Under the pieces are notes generated by a model, which had not been told where the DNA came from, did not search any database, and saw only the letters and a program-made list of their open reading frames with translations. A program made the position numbers and the translations under genes. From Burkholderiaceae bacterium (GTDB lineage Bacteria; Pseudomonadota; Gammaproteobacteria; Burkholderiales; Burkholderiaceae), in NCBI GenBank assembly GCA_947461335.1, contig CANHLB010000002.1, positions 1-27,388 on the forward strand: 27,388 bases of DNA, written 5' to 3'. Below, one piece after another: positions 17,678 through 25,249 of this stretch; positions within the stretch are counted from its first letter, which is position 1, and every line of letters starts with the position of its first letter.

Positions 17678-18517
17678 TCAGTCGTCTACTTTAGGCATTT
17701 GACGTGCCAATAAAATATGAACTTGTCTTGGATCGGCGCGCAGAACTTCAAATTCAATGCCATCGATTTCAATGAGCTCACCTATTTTTGGAACCCGTCC
17801 TAGGCGTTGAATGACCAGGCCTGCTACTGTTTCAATATCTTCAACTGCGAAGTGAGTTCCTAGGGCCTTGTTAAATTGTTCAAGTTCTGTAATGCCTTTA
17901 ACCCTGATGTCCCCATTATCTAGAGGAAGGATATTATCGGCTTCTTCGTCAATATCATGCTCATCTTCAATATCGCCAACGATTTGCTCAAGCACGTCTT
18001 CAATAGTAATGATGCCTGCTACCCCGGCGTATTCATCCACCACAATTGCTAAGTGGTTGCGATTGTCTTTGAAGTCACGCAATAAAACACTTAAGCGTTT
18101 TGATTCAGGTATAAAAACTGCCGGACGAAGCCAGTCGCGAACCTGAAAGTCTTTTTCTGTTCCGTGGCGCAGTAAGTCCTTGGCCAATAGGATGCCAATA
18201 ACGTTATCGCGGCTTCCCTCGAACACTGGAAAACGGGAATGAGCTGCTTCAATGACGCACTTAATGAGTTCAGCGATAGGAAGATTAATGTCTATCCAAT
18301 CAATTTGCGCGCGAGGTACTAATATGTCTCGAGCACAAAGTCGACCTACCTGAAATACTCCTTCAATCATGGATAGGGCATCGGCATCAATTAAGCCTTC
18401 AGCCTGAGATTCACGAAGACTTGCCATGAGTTCTTGGCGACGTTCGCTAAGGCTAGTTGGCTGCGGAGTTAAAAAATCAGCTAAGCGATCTAAAAGGGAT
18501 TTATTGGGGTCAGGCAT
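17678..18517 (-). CDS. corC: CorC/HlyC-family CBS-domain protein
   Basis: The 279-residue protein contains a tandem CBS pair (about 65-185, with RDILVPRAQIDWID, SRFPVFEGSRDNVIGIL and HLAIVVDEYAGVAGIITIEDVLEQ). A C-terminal CorC_HlyC domain follows (about 205-275, IETVAGLVIQRLGRVPKIGE). Unlike CNNM-type transporters it has no membrane domain. CorC has been linked to Mg2+/Co2+ efflux through CorA, and the family often lies in miaB-ybeY-corC-lnt operons, as here. The exact biochemical role is not settled by sequence. It is 58 nt downstream of ybeY and 8 nt upstream of lnt, on the same strand. Confidence 0.93.
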   Translation of the reverse strand: MPDPNKSLLDRLADFLTPQPTSLSERRQELMASLRESQAEGLIDADALSMIEGVFQVGRLCARDILVPRAQIDWIDINLPIAELIKCVIEAAHSRFPVFEGSRDNVIGILLAKDLLRHGTEKDFQVRDWLRPAVFIPESKRLSVLLRDFKDNRNHLAIVVDEYAGVAGIITIEDVLEQIVGDIEDEHDIDEEADNILPLDNGDIRVKGITELEQFNKALGTHFAVEDIETVAGLVIQRLGRVPKIGELIEIDGIEFEVLRADPRQVHILLARQMPKVDD

Positions 18518-18558
18518 GATGCAAGAATAGCGTAGAAATGAGTCAAATCAATAATTGG

Positions 18559-18582
18559 AGCCTAGAAAGTCATTGCTAGGCT
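18559..18582 (-). repeat. Perfect 7-bp inverted repeat across the ybeY stop codon
   Basis: AGCCTAG (18559-18565) and CTAGGCT (18576-18582) are perfect complements with a 10-nt loop. The distal arm includes the ybeY TAG stop (18576-18578). No U-run follows on the minus strand, so it is not a classical terminator. It lies in the ybeY-corC gap and could act on mRNA stability. Confidence 0.4.
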
Positions 18583-19031
18583 AAGTAGGGGTTTGCAAAA
18601 CCCATTTTCTGAAGAATCATTACCTCTTGAGCCTCCATCTTCTCGGCCTCTTTCTTCTTCTGGTGATCAAGGCCTTGGGCATGCAGACAGCCATGCACAA
18701 TTAAGTGGGCAAGATGGGCTTTCAGGGGCTTATTTTGCTCTTTAGCTTCTCTCTGAATTACTGGCAGACAAAAAATAATGTCAGCTTCCAGAGCATTTTT
18801 GGAATGCTCGTATGGGAAAGTTAAAACATTAGTTGCGTGATCCTTATTTCGAAAGGAGGTATTTAATTTTCTTCCTTCCACAGCATTGACAAAGCGCAAG
18901 GTCAATAGTCCATTAATACTCACTACGCTCTTCACCCATTTTTTGATCAAACTGGCTGAGGCGACATGACTCACTGCAGCCTCAATTGCAGGGCTAGCAT
19001 ATTGAATATCAATGACAAGCTTAGACTGCAT
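18576..19031 (-). CDS. ybeY: Endoribonuclease YbeY (rRNA maturation / ribosome quality control)
   Basis: YbeY is a single-domain zinc metalloprotein needed for 16S rRNA 3'-end maturation and 70S ribosome quality control. The 151-residue protein has the H-x3-H-x5-H zinc motif at H113, H117 and H123 ([11 protein letters not shown]). It also has the conserved upstream block [17 protein letters not shown] with R61. Its start overlaps the end of miaB by 11 nt, so translation is probably coupled. In many proteobacteria a phoH-like gene (ybeZ), whose product partners YbeY, stands between miaB and ybeY. It is absent here. Confidence 0.95.
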   Translation of the reverse strand: MQSKLVIDIQYASPAIEAAVSHVASASLIKKWVKSVVSINGLLTLRFVNAVEGRKLNTSFRNKDHATNVLTFPYEHSKNALEADIIFCLPVIQREAKEQNKPLKAHLAHLIVHGCLHAQGLDHQKKKEAEKMEAQEVMILQKMGFANPYLA

Positions 19032-20367
19032 GAACCTCTACCATTTCACCTCTTAAGGTGTAGTTGAGGACTTCAGTAATGCGGATATCTACCATTTGTC
19101 CAATGAGTGAGTCGATATCTTGGTCAAGCACTTTGAAGTGAACAACGCGATTATTTTCTGCGCGTCCTTGCAGATTAATGCCATCCTTAGCCAAACCTTC
19201 AATGAGAACCCTTTCAGTTTTGCCCAACATCTTTTGACTGATTTGATTAGATTGTCCTTCGATCAGTGCTAATAGCGTTTGTAGGCGTTTTAGCTTGACC
19301 TCATAAGGTGTTTCATCAATCAGGTTAGCTGCTGGGGTACCGGGCCTAGGACTAAAAATAAAACAGAAGCTATTATCAAAATCTAATTCTCGGACCATCT
19401 TCAGTAGCTTTTCGAAGTCAGCCTCAGTTTCACCAGGAAAACCGACGATGAAATCACTTGATAGGGTCAGATCAGGCCTTGCAGCACGCATTTTGCGAAT
19501 AATGCTTTTGTATTCGAGCGCAGTGTATCCCCGCTTCATTGCAGATAGCATGGAGTCAGAGCCATGTTGAACCGGCAAATGCAAATGACTCACTAACTTA
19601 GGCACTTTTGCATATACGTCAATCAGTCGTTGGGTAAATTCTTTGGGATGGCTGGTTGTGAAACGAATTCGCTCTACTCCAGGAATCTCCGCAACGTATT
19701 CTATGAGGAGGGCAAAGTCAGCAATCTCCTCAGTACCACCCATTTTCCCAAGATAGGCATTCACGTTTTGACCAAGCAGCACGATCTCTTTAACGCCTTT
19801 GCTTGCAAGCCCAGCAACTTCAGTAAGAATGTCATCAAAAGGCCTGGAGACTTCTTCACCGCGGGTGTAAGGGACTACGCAGTAACTACAGTACTTGGAA
19901 CATCCTTCCATAATAGAGACATAGGCTGAGCCACGGGTTTGTCTTGATGCTGGAAGGTGGTCAAACTTTTCAATTTCTGGAAAAGATATATCTACTTGAG
20001 AGATACCAGTTTTGCGACGCTTGGCAAGCAGATCTGATAGGCGATGTAATGTTTGGGGTCCAAAGACGACGTCAACATAGGGAGCGCGACTGACAATTTG
20101 TTGACCCTCTTGACTCGCTACACAGCCACCAACACCAATTAATAAATGGGGTTTGTTTTTCTTCAGTTCGCGTAAACGTCCTAAATCCGAAAAGACTTTA
20201 TCTTCTGCTTTTTCACGAATAGAGCAGGTGTTTAGTAGTACCACATCTGCATCTTCTGGAGAGTCTGTCATCACCATGCCTTCATCGGCATGGAGGAGGT
20301 CGGCCATCTTGCCCGAGTCGTACTCGTTCATTTGACAGCCAAAGGTTTTGATATAGAGCTTTTTCAT
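19021..20367 (-). CDS. miaB: tRNA-2-methylthio-N6-dimethylallyladenosine synthase
   Basis: MiaB is a radical-SAM methylthiotransferase that converts i6A37 to ms2i6A37 in tRNAs reading U-starting codons. The 448-residue protein has the N-terminal UPF0004 domain with cluster cysteines C11 ([11 protein letters not shown]), C48 ([15 protein letters not shown]) and C82 (GGCVASQEG). The radical-SAM triad is C156, C160 and C163 ([15 protein letters not shown]). The C-terminal TRAM domain lies at about 378-445. Residue spacing and length are normal. It heads the minus-strand miaB-ybeY-corC-lnt-glyQ-glyS-gmhB-plsC run. The promoter is expected within 20368-20416, where no convincing -35/-10 pair is seen. 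Confidence 0.97.
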   Translation of the reverse strand: MKKLYIKTFGCQMNEYDSGKMADLLHADEGMVMTDSPEDADVVLLNTCSIREKAEDKVFSDLGRLRELKKNKPHLLIGVGGCVASQEGQQIVSRAPYVDVVFGPQTLHRLSDLLAKRRKTGISQVDISFPEIEKFDHLPASRQTRGSAYVSIMEGCSKYCSYCVVPYTRGEEVSRPFDDILTEVAGLASKGVKEIVLLGQNVNAYLGKMGGTEEIADFALLIEYVAEIPGVERIRFTTSHPKEFTQRLIDVYAKVPKLVSHLHLPVQHGSDSMLSAMKRGYTALEYKSIIRKMRAARPDLTLSSDFIVGFPGETEADFEKLLKMVRELDFDNSFCFIFSPRPGTPAANLIDETPYEVKLKRLQTLLALIEGQSNQISQKMLGKTERVLIEGLAKDGINLQGRAENNRVVHFKVLDQDIDSLIGQMVDIRITEVLNYTLRGEMVEVHAV

Positions 20368-20416
20368 ATGCCGTTCTCAGGTTTATAGCTGGGGGCGAAG
20401 CTCAGATTTTACTGTT

Positions 20417-21679
20417 TTATAAAAGTCGGTAGGCAAGAATCGCTACTATCGTGGGTGGAAGAGCTGCAATGAATAGATATAGAGCTGAAACTGCACTATT
20501 AGGGAAGTGGTGGCGCAAAATGGCAATACCTGCTGGGTTGGGCGCATTGGCAATCACGGTAAGACCACCACCGGCAACTGCACCACCAACTAAAGCTAGC
20601 TTGAAGTCTAATGAAGTGTTAGAGACTAATGAACCTAAATAAGTCAGGGCTGCATTATCAGTAATTGCGGTGAGTGCAAGGGCACCATAAAACACTTCTG
20701 TAGGACTCATTTTTCCTAAAATAGGTTGAAGCCACCAACCTTGTAATGAGCCCAGCACTACTAAGCCAGCCAAGAAGAAACCAACCAATAGCGCTTCTCT
20801 CAGAATCAGGGGGCTTTGATGTTTTGGGTAAGCAGTGGTGTAGCCAATAAAAAATAGCAGTATCCAAATGAACATGATAGGGTCATGTGCAAATACGACG
20901 ACCCCAAGTAAAAATAGCAGATGCATTAAAACTACCACCGGCGGAATTTTTGCTTGCTTAGTTCCTGCAATAGGGTCAATTAGTTGACGATGAAACAGGA
21001 CAGTCGCACCTAGTGCATTAATAAAAATTGCAATGCAAGATTCAATGCCGAAGTGAGTAAACATGAACGCTGAACTCCAGTCCCAGGTTGTGGCAACCAT
21101 CAGAACCGGTGGAGCAGCAAAGTTGGTAAGAGTTCCGCCAATAGAAATATTGACGAAGAGAACACCTAAAGTTCCAAACAGAAGAGCGTTGGAACATTTG
21201 TGTCGATACACTAAATCACGCAATAGAAAAGCTGCGAGGGTCATCGCAGCAGCCTCCGTAATCAGTGAGCCTAGCAATGGGGTAATAGCGAGAGTTAAGA
21301 AATACAGAGCAGGTGCACTTCGAATACGTAAGATGACTTGCAATATATTGGAAAGTACGTGCAAAATTTCTGTAGAGATATACAGGATAGGTTTACTGCC
21401 AGCCACAATCATGATGGCAAAAACAAATAAGGGCTCTGTAAAGTTGCGCTTATCTAAAAAATCTTTTGCAGTATTTAATCCGTCGGTAAAACCTATAAAG
21501 ATAACGAGAATGGCCGCCCAAAACCCAAAAACAATTTCGACTTCGCCAAGCAGGTGCCAAAGGCCGGCATGGGTCGGAGATTTTTTGGCGAGAGTCTCAA
21601 AATAACCCGTACAAAAGGTATGTAAAACTGCAATTGCAAAAATGATGCTTGCGCCAAGTTCAATAGAGGTAAAGTTCAT
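20417..21679 (-). CDS. Putative Na+/H+ antiporter (ion-transporter-like membrane protein)
   Basis: This 420-residue, very hydrophobic protein has about 11-12 predicted transmembrane segments, starting with SIIFAIAVLHTFCTGYF. It resembles the bacterial family annotated as putative Na+/H+ antiporters, related to NhaD/arsenite-pump type transporters. Visible conserved features are LGSLITEAAAMTLAAFLLRDL (about 134-154), SIGGTLTNFAAPPVLMVA near 185-202, and ALTAITDNAALTYLG with VIANAPNPAGIAIL in the second half. These paired, partly polar re-entrant segments are typical of inverted-repeat transporters. Substrate and direction are not known from sequence. It is transcribed alone: miaB starts 49 nt downstream, and the rhodanese gene diverges upstream. 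No clear Shine-Dalgarno sequence precedes the ATG. Confidence 0.8.
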   Translation of the reverse strand: MNFTSIELGASIIFAIAVLHTFCTGYFETLAKKSPTHAGLWHLLGEVEIVFGFWAAILVIFIGFTDGLNTAKDFLDKRNFTEPLFVFAIMIVAGSKPILYISTEILHVLSNILQVILRIRSAPALYFLTLAITPLLGSLITEAAAMTLAAFLLRDLVYRHKCSNALLFGTLGVLFVNISIGGTLTNFAAPPVLMVATTWDWSSAFMFTHFGIESCIAIFINALGATVLFHRQLIDPIAGTKQAKIPPVVVLMHLLFLLGVVVFAHDPIMFIWILLFFIGYTTAYPKHQSPLILREALLVGFFLAGLVVLGSLQGWWLQPILGKMSPTEVFYGALALTAITDNAALTYLGSLVSNTSLDFKLALVGGAVAGGGLTVIANAPNPAGIAILRHHFPNSAVSALYLFIAALPPTIVAILAYRLL

Positions 21680-21702
21680 AGCAGCATGGTAGCAGGTGAA
21701 TC

Positions 21703-21710
21703 AATATATT
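21703..21710. promoter_or_regulatory. AT-rich -10-like palindrome between the antiporter and rhodanese genes
   Basis: The 58-base divergent spacer holds the palindrome AATATATT. It offers TATATT (four-of-six -10) toward the rhodanese gene at 21705-21710 and TATATT toward the antiporter gene on the other strand. -35 elements are not evident, so this is only a candidate shared promoter core. Confidence 0.3.
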
Positions 21711-21737
21711 AAGACCTTAGCACTTTAGGAGTTTTTG

Positions 21738-22148
21738 ATGAAATTAAAGATTGGTTATGAAGCCCTAATTACTCAGGCAATGGCTCAAATTGAGACAGTT
21801 CCTTTAGAGGGGGCGCAAGCCTTATTGGATGATCCGAATATCGTTTTTGTAGATATTCGTGACATACGCGAATTAGAGCGTGAAGGCATGATTCCGAACG
21901 CTTTGCATGCACCGAGAGGCATGTTGGAGTTTTGGGTAGACCCTGAAAGCCCTTATTACAAACCTATCTTTGGAGAGGATAAGCGCCTCATTTTATATTG
22001 CGCATCTGCTTGGCGCTCTGCATTGGCAACTGAGACCTTACAAAAGATGGGGGTGCCCAAAGTGTGTCACTTGGAAGGCGGTTTTAGTGCATGGAAGAAA
22101 GCCCAATTACCTACTATTGAAAAAGTGAGTAAACCCCCTTCTGCATAA
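21738..22148 (+). CDS. Single-domain rhodanese-like sulfurtransferase
   Basis: The 136-residue protein is a single rhodanese domain. It contains VFVDIRDIRELEREGMI (about 34-50), the active-site loop C88-ASAW-R93 in LYCASAWRSALA, and HLEGGFSAWKKA near the C-terminus. The cysteine is present, so persulfide transfer from thiosulfate or another donor is plausible; the physiological partner is unknown. It has no signal peptide and is probably cytoplasmic. The frame extends one codon upstream to a TTG, but AGGAG at 21727-21731 is placed 6 nt before the ATG at 21738, which decides the start. An OsmC-like gene follows 49 nt downstream, suggesting a small sulfur/peroxide stress unit. Confidence 0.88.
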   Translation: MKLKIGYEALITQAMAQIETVPLEGAQALLDDPNIVFVDIRDIRELEREGMIPNALHAPRGMLEFWVDPESPYYKPIFGEDKRLILYCASAWRSALATETLQKMGVPKVCHLEGGFSAWKKAQLPTIEKVSKPPSA

Positions 22149-22197
22149 ATGTAAGATCAAGAAAATCATCAACCATATTCCATTAATTGAGGTAAGT

Positions 22198-22587
22198 ATG
22201 AGAAAAGTAGAGTCACAGTTTGGCGAAGGGCCCCTGCAGCAAAAGCTTACTGCTGGTGAGCTCGAATTTTTATCTGATGCAGAAGTTTCTAAGGGTGGTA
22301 GTAATACTGGCCCTAGTCCTCATGAATATTTAGGAGCAGCCTTAGCCGCCTGTACTTCGATGACTTTAAAGATGTATGCGGGTCGCAAAGCGATGCCATT
22401 AGAAAACGCAATTGTGACGGTCGATATTGAGCGAGTCGATGATATTGAAACACTGAGTCGTGATATTCAGCTCATTGGAAATCTCAGTGTAGAAGAAAAA
22501 GAGCGCTTAATTGAGATTGCGAATAAGTGCCCTATTCATAAGGCGCTTGCTGGGCAGATCCAAATAAAAACCCAGCTTGTAAGTTAA
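22198..22587 (+). CDS. OsmC/Ohr-family peroxidase-like protein
   Basis: The 129-residue protein has the OsmC fold signature. GPSPHEYLGAALAACTSMTLKMYA contains C52 and ANKCPIHKAL contains C111, the reactive and resolving thiols that reduce organic hydroperoxides in OsmC and Ohr. It lacks the typical Ohr N-terminal residues and looks more like the general YhfA/OsmC branch, so substrate is open. A good Shine-Dalgarno sequence (GAGGTA) lies before the ATG. It follows the rhodanese gene at 49 nt and ends inside a strong terminator whose upstream arm is part of its last codons. Confidence 0.88.
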   Translation: MRKVESQFGEGPLQQKLTAGELEFLSDAEVSKGGSNTGPSPHEYLGAALAACTSMTLKMYAGRKAMPLENAIVTVDIERVDDIETLSRDIQLIGNLSVEEKERLIEIANKCPIHKALAGQIQIKTQLVS

Positions 22588-22606
22588 TCCAAGCTGGGCT
22601 GTTTTT
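22566..22606. terminator. Bidirectional intrinsic terminator between osmC-like and lipoprotein genes
   Basis: CCCAGCTTG (22571-22579) and CAAGCTGGG (22590-22598) form a perfect 9-bp GC-rich stem with a 10-nt loop. On the plus strand it is followed by CTGTTTTT, and on the minus strand directly by TTTTTATTT. It therefore can end both the rhodanese-osmC transcript and the converging lipoprotein transcript. The stem includes the final codons and the TAA stop of the osmC-like gene. Confidence 0.88.
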
Positions 22607-22627
22607 GCTGCAATACTTGTTACTAAC

Positions 22628-22915
22628 TTAGTTAGGAGCTTTAGCGGGTTGATTATTTTTACCAGCGTTATATCCAGAGTTATATTGAGAAGCCTGATCT
22701 TTTTTGTAAGAGTCATATACATAGCCTGAAGCAGCACCAACTGCTGCACCACCAACCGCACCCCAGATAGGATTGCCGTGGAAAATAGCTGTACCCACTG
22801 CACCTGCAGCGGCGCCAATGCTAGCACCTGAAAGAGTACGTTGTTCTGTGTTGCTCATATTTGAGCAACCAGCAATAGCTAATGTTGCTGCAGTAATTGC
22901 CATAATTTTTTTCAT
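22628..22915 (-). CDS. Glycine-zipper outer-membrane lipoprotein (YMGG-like)
   Basis: The 95-residue protein has a lipoprotein signal peptide with a lipobox LAIAG-C17. A glycine-zipper stretch of alternating Gly/Ala follows at about 29-65 (GASIGAAAGAVGTAI and GAVGGAAVGAASGYV). The polar tail is YDSYKKDQASQYNSGYNAGK. Such small lipoproteins resemble the SlyB/OmpA-linked and YMGG-like families, probably anchored in the outer membrane. Function is unknown. AAAGGA lies about 9 nt before the ATG and a TATATT -10-like element lies just upstream, so it may have its own promoter. It may also be read from the Rap1a-domain gene 46 nt upstream. Its transcript would end at the bidirectional terminator. 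Confidence 0.85.
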   Translation of the reverse strand: MKKIMAITAATLAIAGCSNMSNTEQRTLSGASIGAAAGAVGTAIFHGNPIWGAVGGAAVGAASGYVYDSYKKDQASQYNSGYNAGKNNQPAKAPN

Positions 22916-22961
22916 ATCAACTGATCCTTTAAATATATTTTGAATGAGCTAAGTGCTTGAC

Positions 22962-23324
22962 TTATTTCTTGGCGCAAGGAAAGCGTTCAGCCATGAATCC
23001 CAAGAAAACGCCTGCTGCCGGTTTATCAGCGACTTGCTGATTAGCTTGCGCAAACTTTACGAACTCGCTAATAACGTCATCGCGTGCTGGAGCTGGTTGC
23101 TTGACGCAAATAAATGGCTTGGCGCGTTGCGGATGACGGGTTGCTAAATAGGTTTCATAAACAGCGGTAGTAAAACCAATGCAAAAGCTACGTGAATCTG
23201 GGCTTGCAGGAGTTTTGCAAGTATTTGCAAGTTCTTGCGTGCTAAGCACTTTGATGGTTTCTTGGGCCTGCGCTAGGCCGGAAATTGCTGCCAAAGCAGC
23301 CAAAACAACGAGGACTTTCTTCAT
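22962..23324 (-). CDS. Secreted Rap1a/Tai-like domain protein
   Basis: This small exported protein (120 residues from the chosen start) has a signal peptide, MKKVLVVLAALAAISGLAQAQ. Its mature part has four cysteines (ANTCKT, SFCIGF, FICVKQ, FPCAKK) that can make two disulfides. CIGFTTAVYETYL and GVFLGFMAERFPC resemble the Rap1a/Tai domain named after Serratia type VI immunity proteins. No toxin or type VI gene is nearby and such proteins are common as lone secreted proteins, so immunity is not claimed. The frame is open to an ATG at 23357, but AAGGGAGAACCC placed before the ATG at 23324, together with the clean signal peptide, decides the start. It diverges from the ammonium transporter gene. 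Confidence 0.78.
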   Translation of the reverse strand: MKKVLVVLAALAAISGLAQAQETIKVLSTQELANTCKTPASPDSRSFCIGFTTAVYETYLATRHPQRAKPFICVKQPAPARDDVISEFVKFAQANQQVADKPAAGVFLGFMAERFPCAKK

Positions 23325-23380
23325 GGGTTCTCCCTTAGGTGTATGTAAAAGGATCATAAACTATAAATTAGGCAATTTAT

Positions 23381-23397
23381 TGCACTAAAAAGGTGCA
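23381..23397. promoter_or_regulatory. NtrC (NRI) binding site upstream of the ammonium transporter
   Basis: TGCACTAAAAAGGTGCA matches the NtrC consensus TGCACC-N5-GGTGCA at 11 of 12 defined bases and is a 6+6 bp dyad when the flanking T/A pair is counted. It lies 63 nt before the transporter ATG and 56 nt from the divergent Rap1a gene start. No clean sigma-54 -24/-12 element is found: AGGCAATTTATTGCA at 23370-23384 has the right words but is one base short. Confidence 0.65.
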
Positions 23398-23460
23398 ATG
23401 CGCACTTTTTTGGGATTATTTCTTCCCCATAATGATGCAAAAACTAGATGGGGTAACTTC

Positions 23461-24663
23461 ATGGAAATTTTGAAATCAGGCAGTGATGTTTTGTTTATTT
23501 TGCTGGGCGCCATTATGGTGCTAGCTATGCATGCAGGTTTTGCATTCCTTGAATTGGGAACGGTAAGAAAAAAGAACCAAGTCAATGCCTTAGTCAAAAT
23601 CTTGGTGGATTTTGCTGTTTCGACCATCGCCTATTTTTTTATTGGGTACAGCATTGCATACGGTGTAAATTTTTTCTCAGGCGCTGAATTACTTGCTGAG
23701 AGAAATGGCTATGAGTTAGTAAAGTTTTTCTTCCTACTGACTTTTGCCGCTGCTATCCCAGCAATCATTTCTGGTGGAATTGCAGAGCGCGCAAAATTTA
23801 ATCCGCAGCTGATTGCAACATTTGTAATAGTGGGTTTTGTATATCCCTTTTTCGAGGGAATTGCATGGAACCAGCATTACGGTATTCAGGCATGGATCAA
23901 GGGTTTCACTGGTGAAGAGTTTCATGACTTTGCTGGTTCAATAGTGGTGCACGCAGTGGGCGGCTGGATCGCTCTCCCCGCAGTGATTCTTTTGGGTGCA
24001 CGTCGCGGTCGTTATACCAAAGAGGGGCAAATTTCTGCTCACCCTCCCTCAAGTATTCCTTTTTTAGCTTTAGGTGCTTGGATTCTGGCAGTAGGTTGGT
24101 TTGGCTTTAATGTGATGAGTGCACAAACGATTGACAAGATTAGTGGTTTAGTTGCTATGAATTCTTTAATGGCAATGGCTGGCGGAACAATAGCGGCTTG
24201 GGTTGTAGGACGTAATGATCCTGGCTTTACTTATAACGGACCACTTGCTGGTTTAGTCGCTGTTTGTGCAGGCTCAGATTTAATGCATCCACTCGGAGCT
24301 TTATTTGTTGGTTTGGTAGCTGGTGGATTGTTTGTTTATATGTTCACCTTGGTGCAAAACCGCTGGAAGATTGATGATGTTCTAGGCGTTTGGCCCTTGC
24401 ATGGTCTTTGTGGACTTTGGGGTGGCTTAGCTGCGGGTATTTTTGGAACAAAAGCACTCGGCGGAATCGGTGGCATTAGCTTTACTGCCCAACTCATTGG
24501 TAGTGCTCTTGGAGTAGGCATTGCTTTACTAGGTGGTTTTGTAGTGTACGGAACACTCAAGGCAGCCTTAGGTATCCGGATGTCACAAGAGGAAGAATAC
24601 GAGGGCGCTGATTTAAGTGTGCACCGCATCTCTTCTAGCCCAGATCGTGAGTCTAATTGGTAG
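23461..24663 (+). CDS. amtB: Ammonium transporter (Amt family)
   Basis: The 400-residue inner-membrane channel/transporter imports ammonium under nitrogen limitation. It has about 11 transmembrane helices and the family signatures HAGFAFLELGTVRKKN, ISGGIAERAKF, DFAGSIVVHAVGGW and VWPLHGLCGLWGG. The twin pore histidines are H164 and H314. The frame opens at 23398, but that start falls next to the NtrC site. The ATG at 23461, with GGGGT before it, gives a normal first helix (MEILKSGSDVLFILLGAIMV). No long cleavable signal peptide like that of E. coli AmtB is present. A glnK gene is not adjacent, unlike the usual glnK-amtB pair. The charged C-terminal tail (SQEEEYEGADLSVHRISSSP) is of the type that interacts with PII proteins. 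Confidence 0.93.
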   Translation: MEILKSGSDVLFILLGAIMVLAMHAGFAFLELGTVRKKNQVNALVKILVDFAVSTIAYFFIGYSIAYGVNFFSGAELLAERNGYELVKFFFLLTFAAAIPAIISGGIAERAKFNPQLIATFVIVGFVYPFFEGIAWNQHYGIQAWIKGFTGEEFHDFAGSIVVHAVGGWIALPAVILLGARRGRYTKEGQISAHPPSSIPFLALGAWILAVGWFGFNVMSAQTIDKISGLVAMNSLMAMAGGTIAAWVVGRNDPGFTYNGPLAGLVAVCAGSDLMHPLGALFVGLVAGGLFVYMFTLVQNRWKIDDVLGVWPLHGLCGLWGGLAAGIFGTKALGGIGGISFTAQLIGSALGVGIALLGGFVVYGTLKAALGIRMSQEEEYEGADLSVHRISSSPDRESNW

Positions 24664-24698
24664 TTTGAACCTAACAATATATACCCTCGATTCATACT

Positions 24699-24704
24699 TA
24701 TAAT
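24699..24704 (+). promoter_or_regulatory. -10 element immediately before the gamma-carbonic-anhydrase-like gene
   Basis: A perfect TATAAT ends 5 bases before the ATG at 24710. Transcription would begin at or next to the start codon, and no Shine-Dalgarno sequence is present, so a leaderless mRNA is possible. The -35 region at proper spacing is poor, which weakens the call; readthrough from the transporter gene is the alternative. Confidence 0.4.
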
Positions 24705-24709
24705 GAGTC

Positions 24710-25234
24710 ATGGCTATATTTGAACTAGACGGAAATACTCCTCAATTAGATGAGGGAGCTTGGATTGCCGAGAGCGCAGAAGTGATTGGCAAAGTTGAGC
24801 TTCACAAAAACGCCAATGTTTGGCCGCAGGTAGTGATTCGAGGCGATAACGATCTTATTCAAATCGGTGAAGGCAGTAATGTGCAAGACGCTTCTGTTTT
24901 GCATACCGATCCAGGATATGAACTCATTATTGGTAAACATGTCACAGTAGGGCATAAAGTCATGCTCCATGGTTGTCACATTGGTGATGGCAGCCTCATC
25001 GGTATTGGCGCTGTCATTTTGAATGGCGCCAAAATTGGTAAGAACTGTTTAGTTGGCGCTAGTGCTCTCATTACTGAGGGCAAAGAGTTTCCGGATGGAT
25101 CAATGATTATTGGCTCTCCAGCCAAAGCAGTGAAGACGTTAACGCCAGAACAAATTGCTGGTATCAAAGAGATTGCTGGGCATTATGTCAAAAATGCCCA
25201 GCGTTACATCAAAACACTTAAGAGAATTGCTTAA
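24710..25234 (+). CDS. Gamma-carbonic-anhydrase-like left-handed beta-helix protein
   Basis: The 174-residue protein consists of hexapeptide repeats of a left-handed beta-helix (about 15-130), with [41 protein letters not shown] and [14 protein letters not shown] seen as successive coils. A C-terminal helix follows. The three zinc histidines of gamma carbonic anhydrases are in place: H in VLHTDPGY, and the two in [10 protein letters not shown]. The protein is of the YrdA/PaaY size. Many such homologues show little or no CO2 hydration activity, so enzymatic function is uncertain. It is 46 nt downstream of the transporter gene on the same strand and converges on the SDR gene with a 15-nt gap and no terminator. 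Confidence 0.9.
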   Translation: MAIFELDGNTPQLDEGAWIAESAEVIGKVELHKNANVWPQVVIRGDNDLIQIGEGSNVQDASVLHTDPGYELIIGKHVTVGHKVMLHGCHIGDGSLIGIGAVILNGAKIGKNCLVGASALITEGKEFPDGSMIIGSPAKAVKTLTPEQIAGIKEIAGHYVKNAQRYIKTLKRIA

Positions 25235-25249
25235 GTATTTAACCGTTCA

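Noticed and set aside
21063..21605. 180-residue open frame on the plus strand opposite the antiporter gene
   Set aside because: Very basic composition with no recognisable domain, and fully antisense to a well-formed membrane protein; it is a by-product of that gene's codon use.
22962..23357. Rap1a/Tai domain as a type VI secretion immunity protein
   Set aside because: No effector or secretion genes are nearby, and the domain is common in lone secreted proteins.
23370..23384. sigma-54 promoter for amtB
   Set aside because: GG and GC are separated by 9 instead of 10 bases, and the element overlaps the NtrC site; not strong enough to list as a feature.
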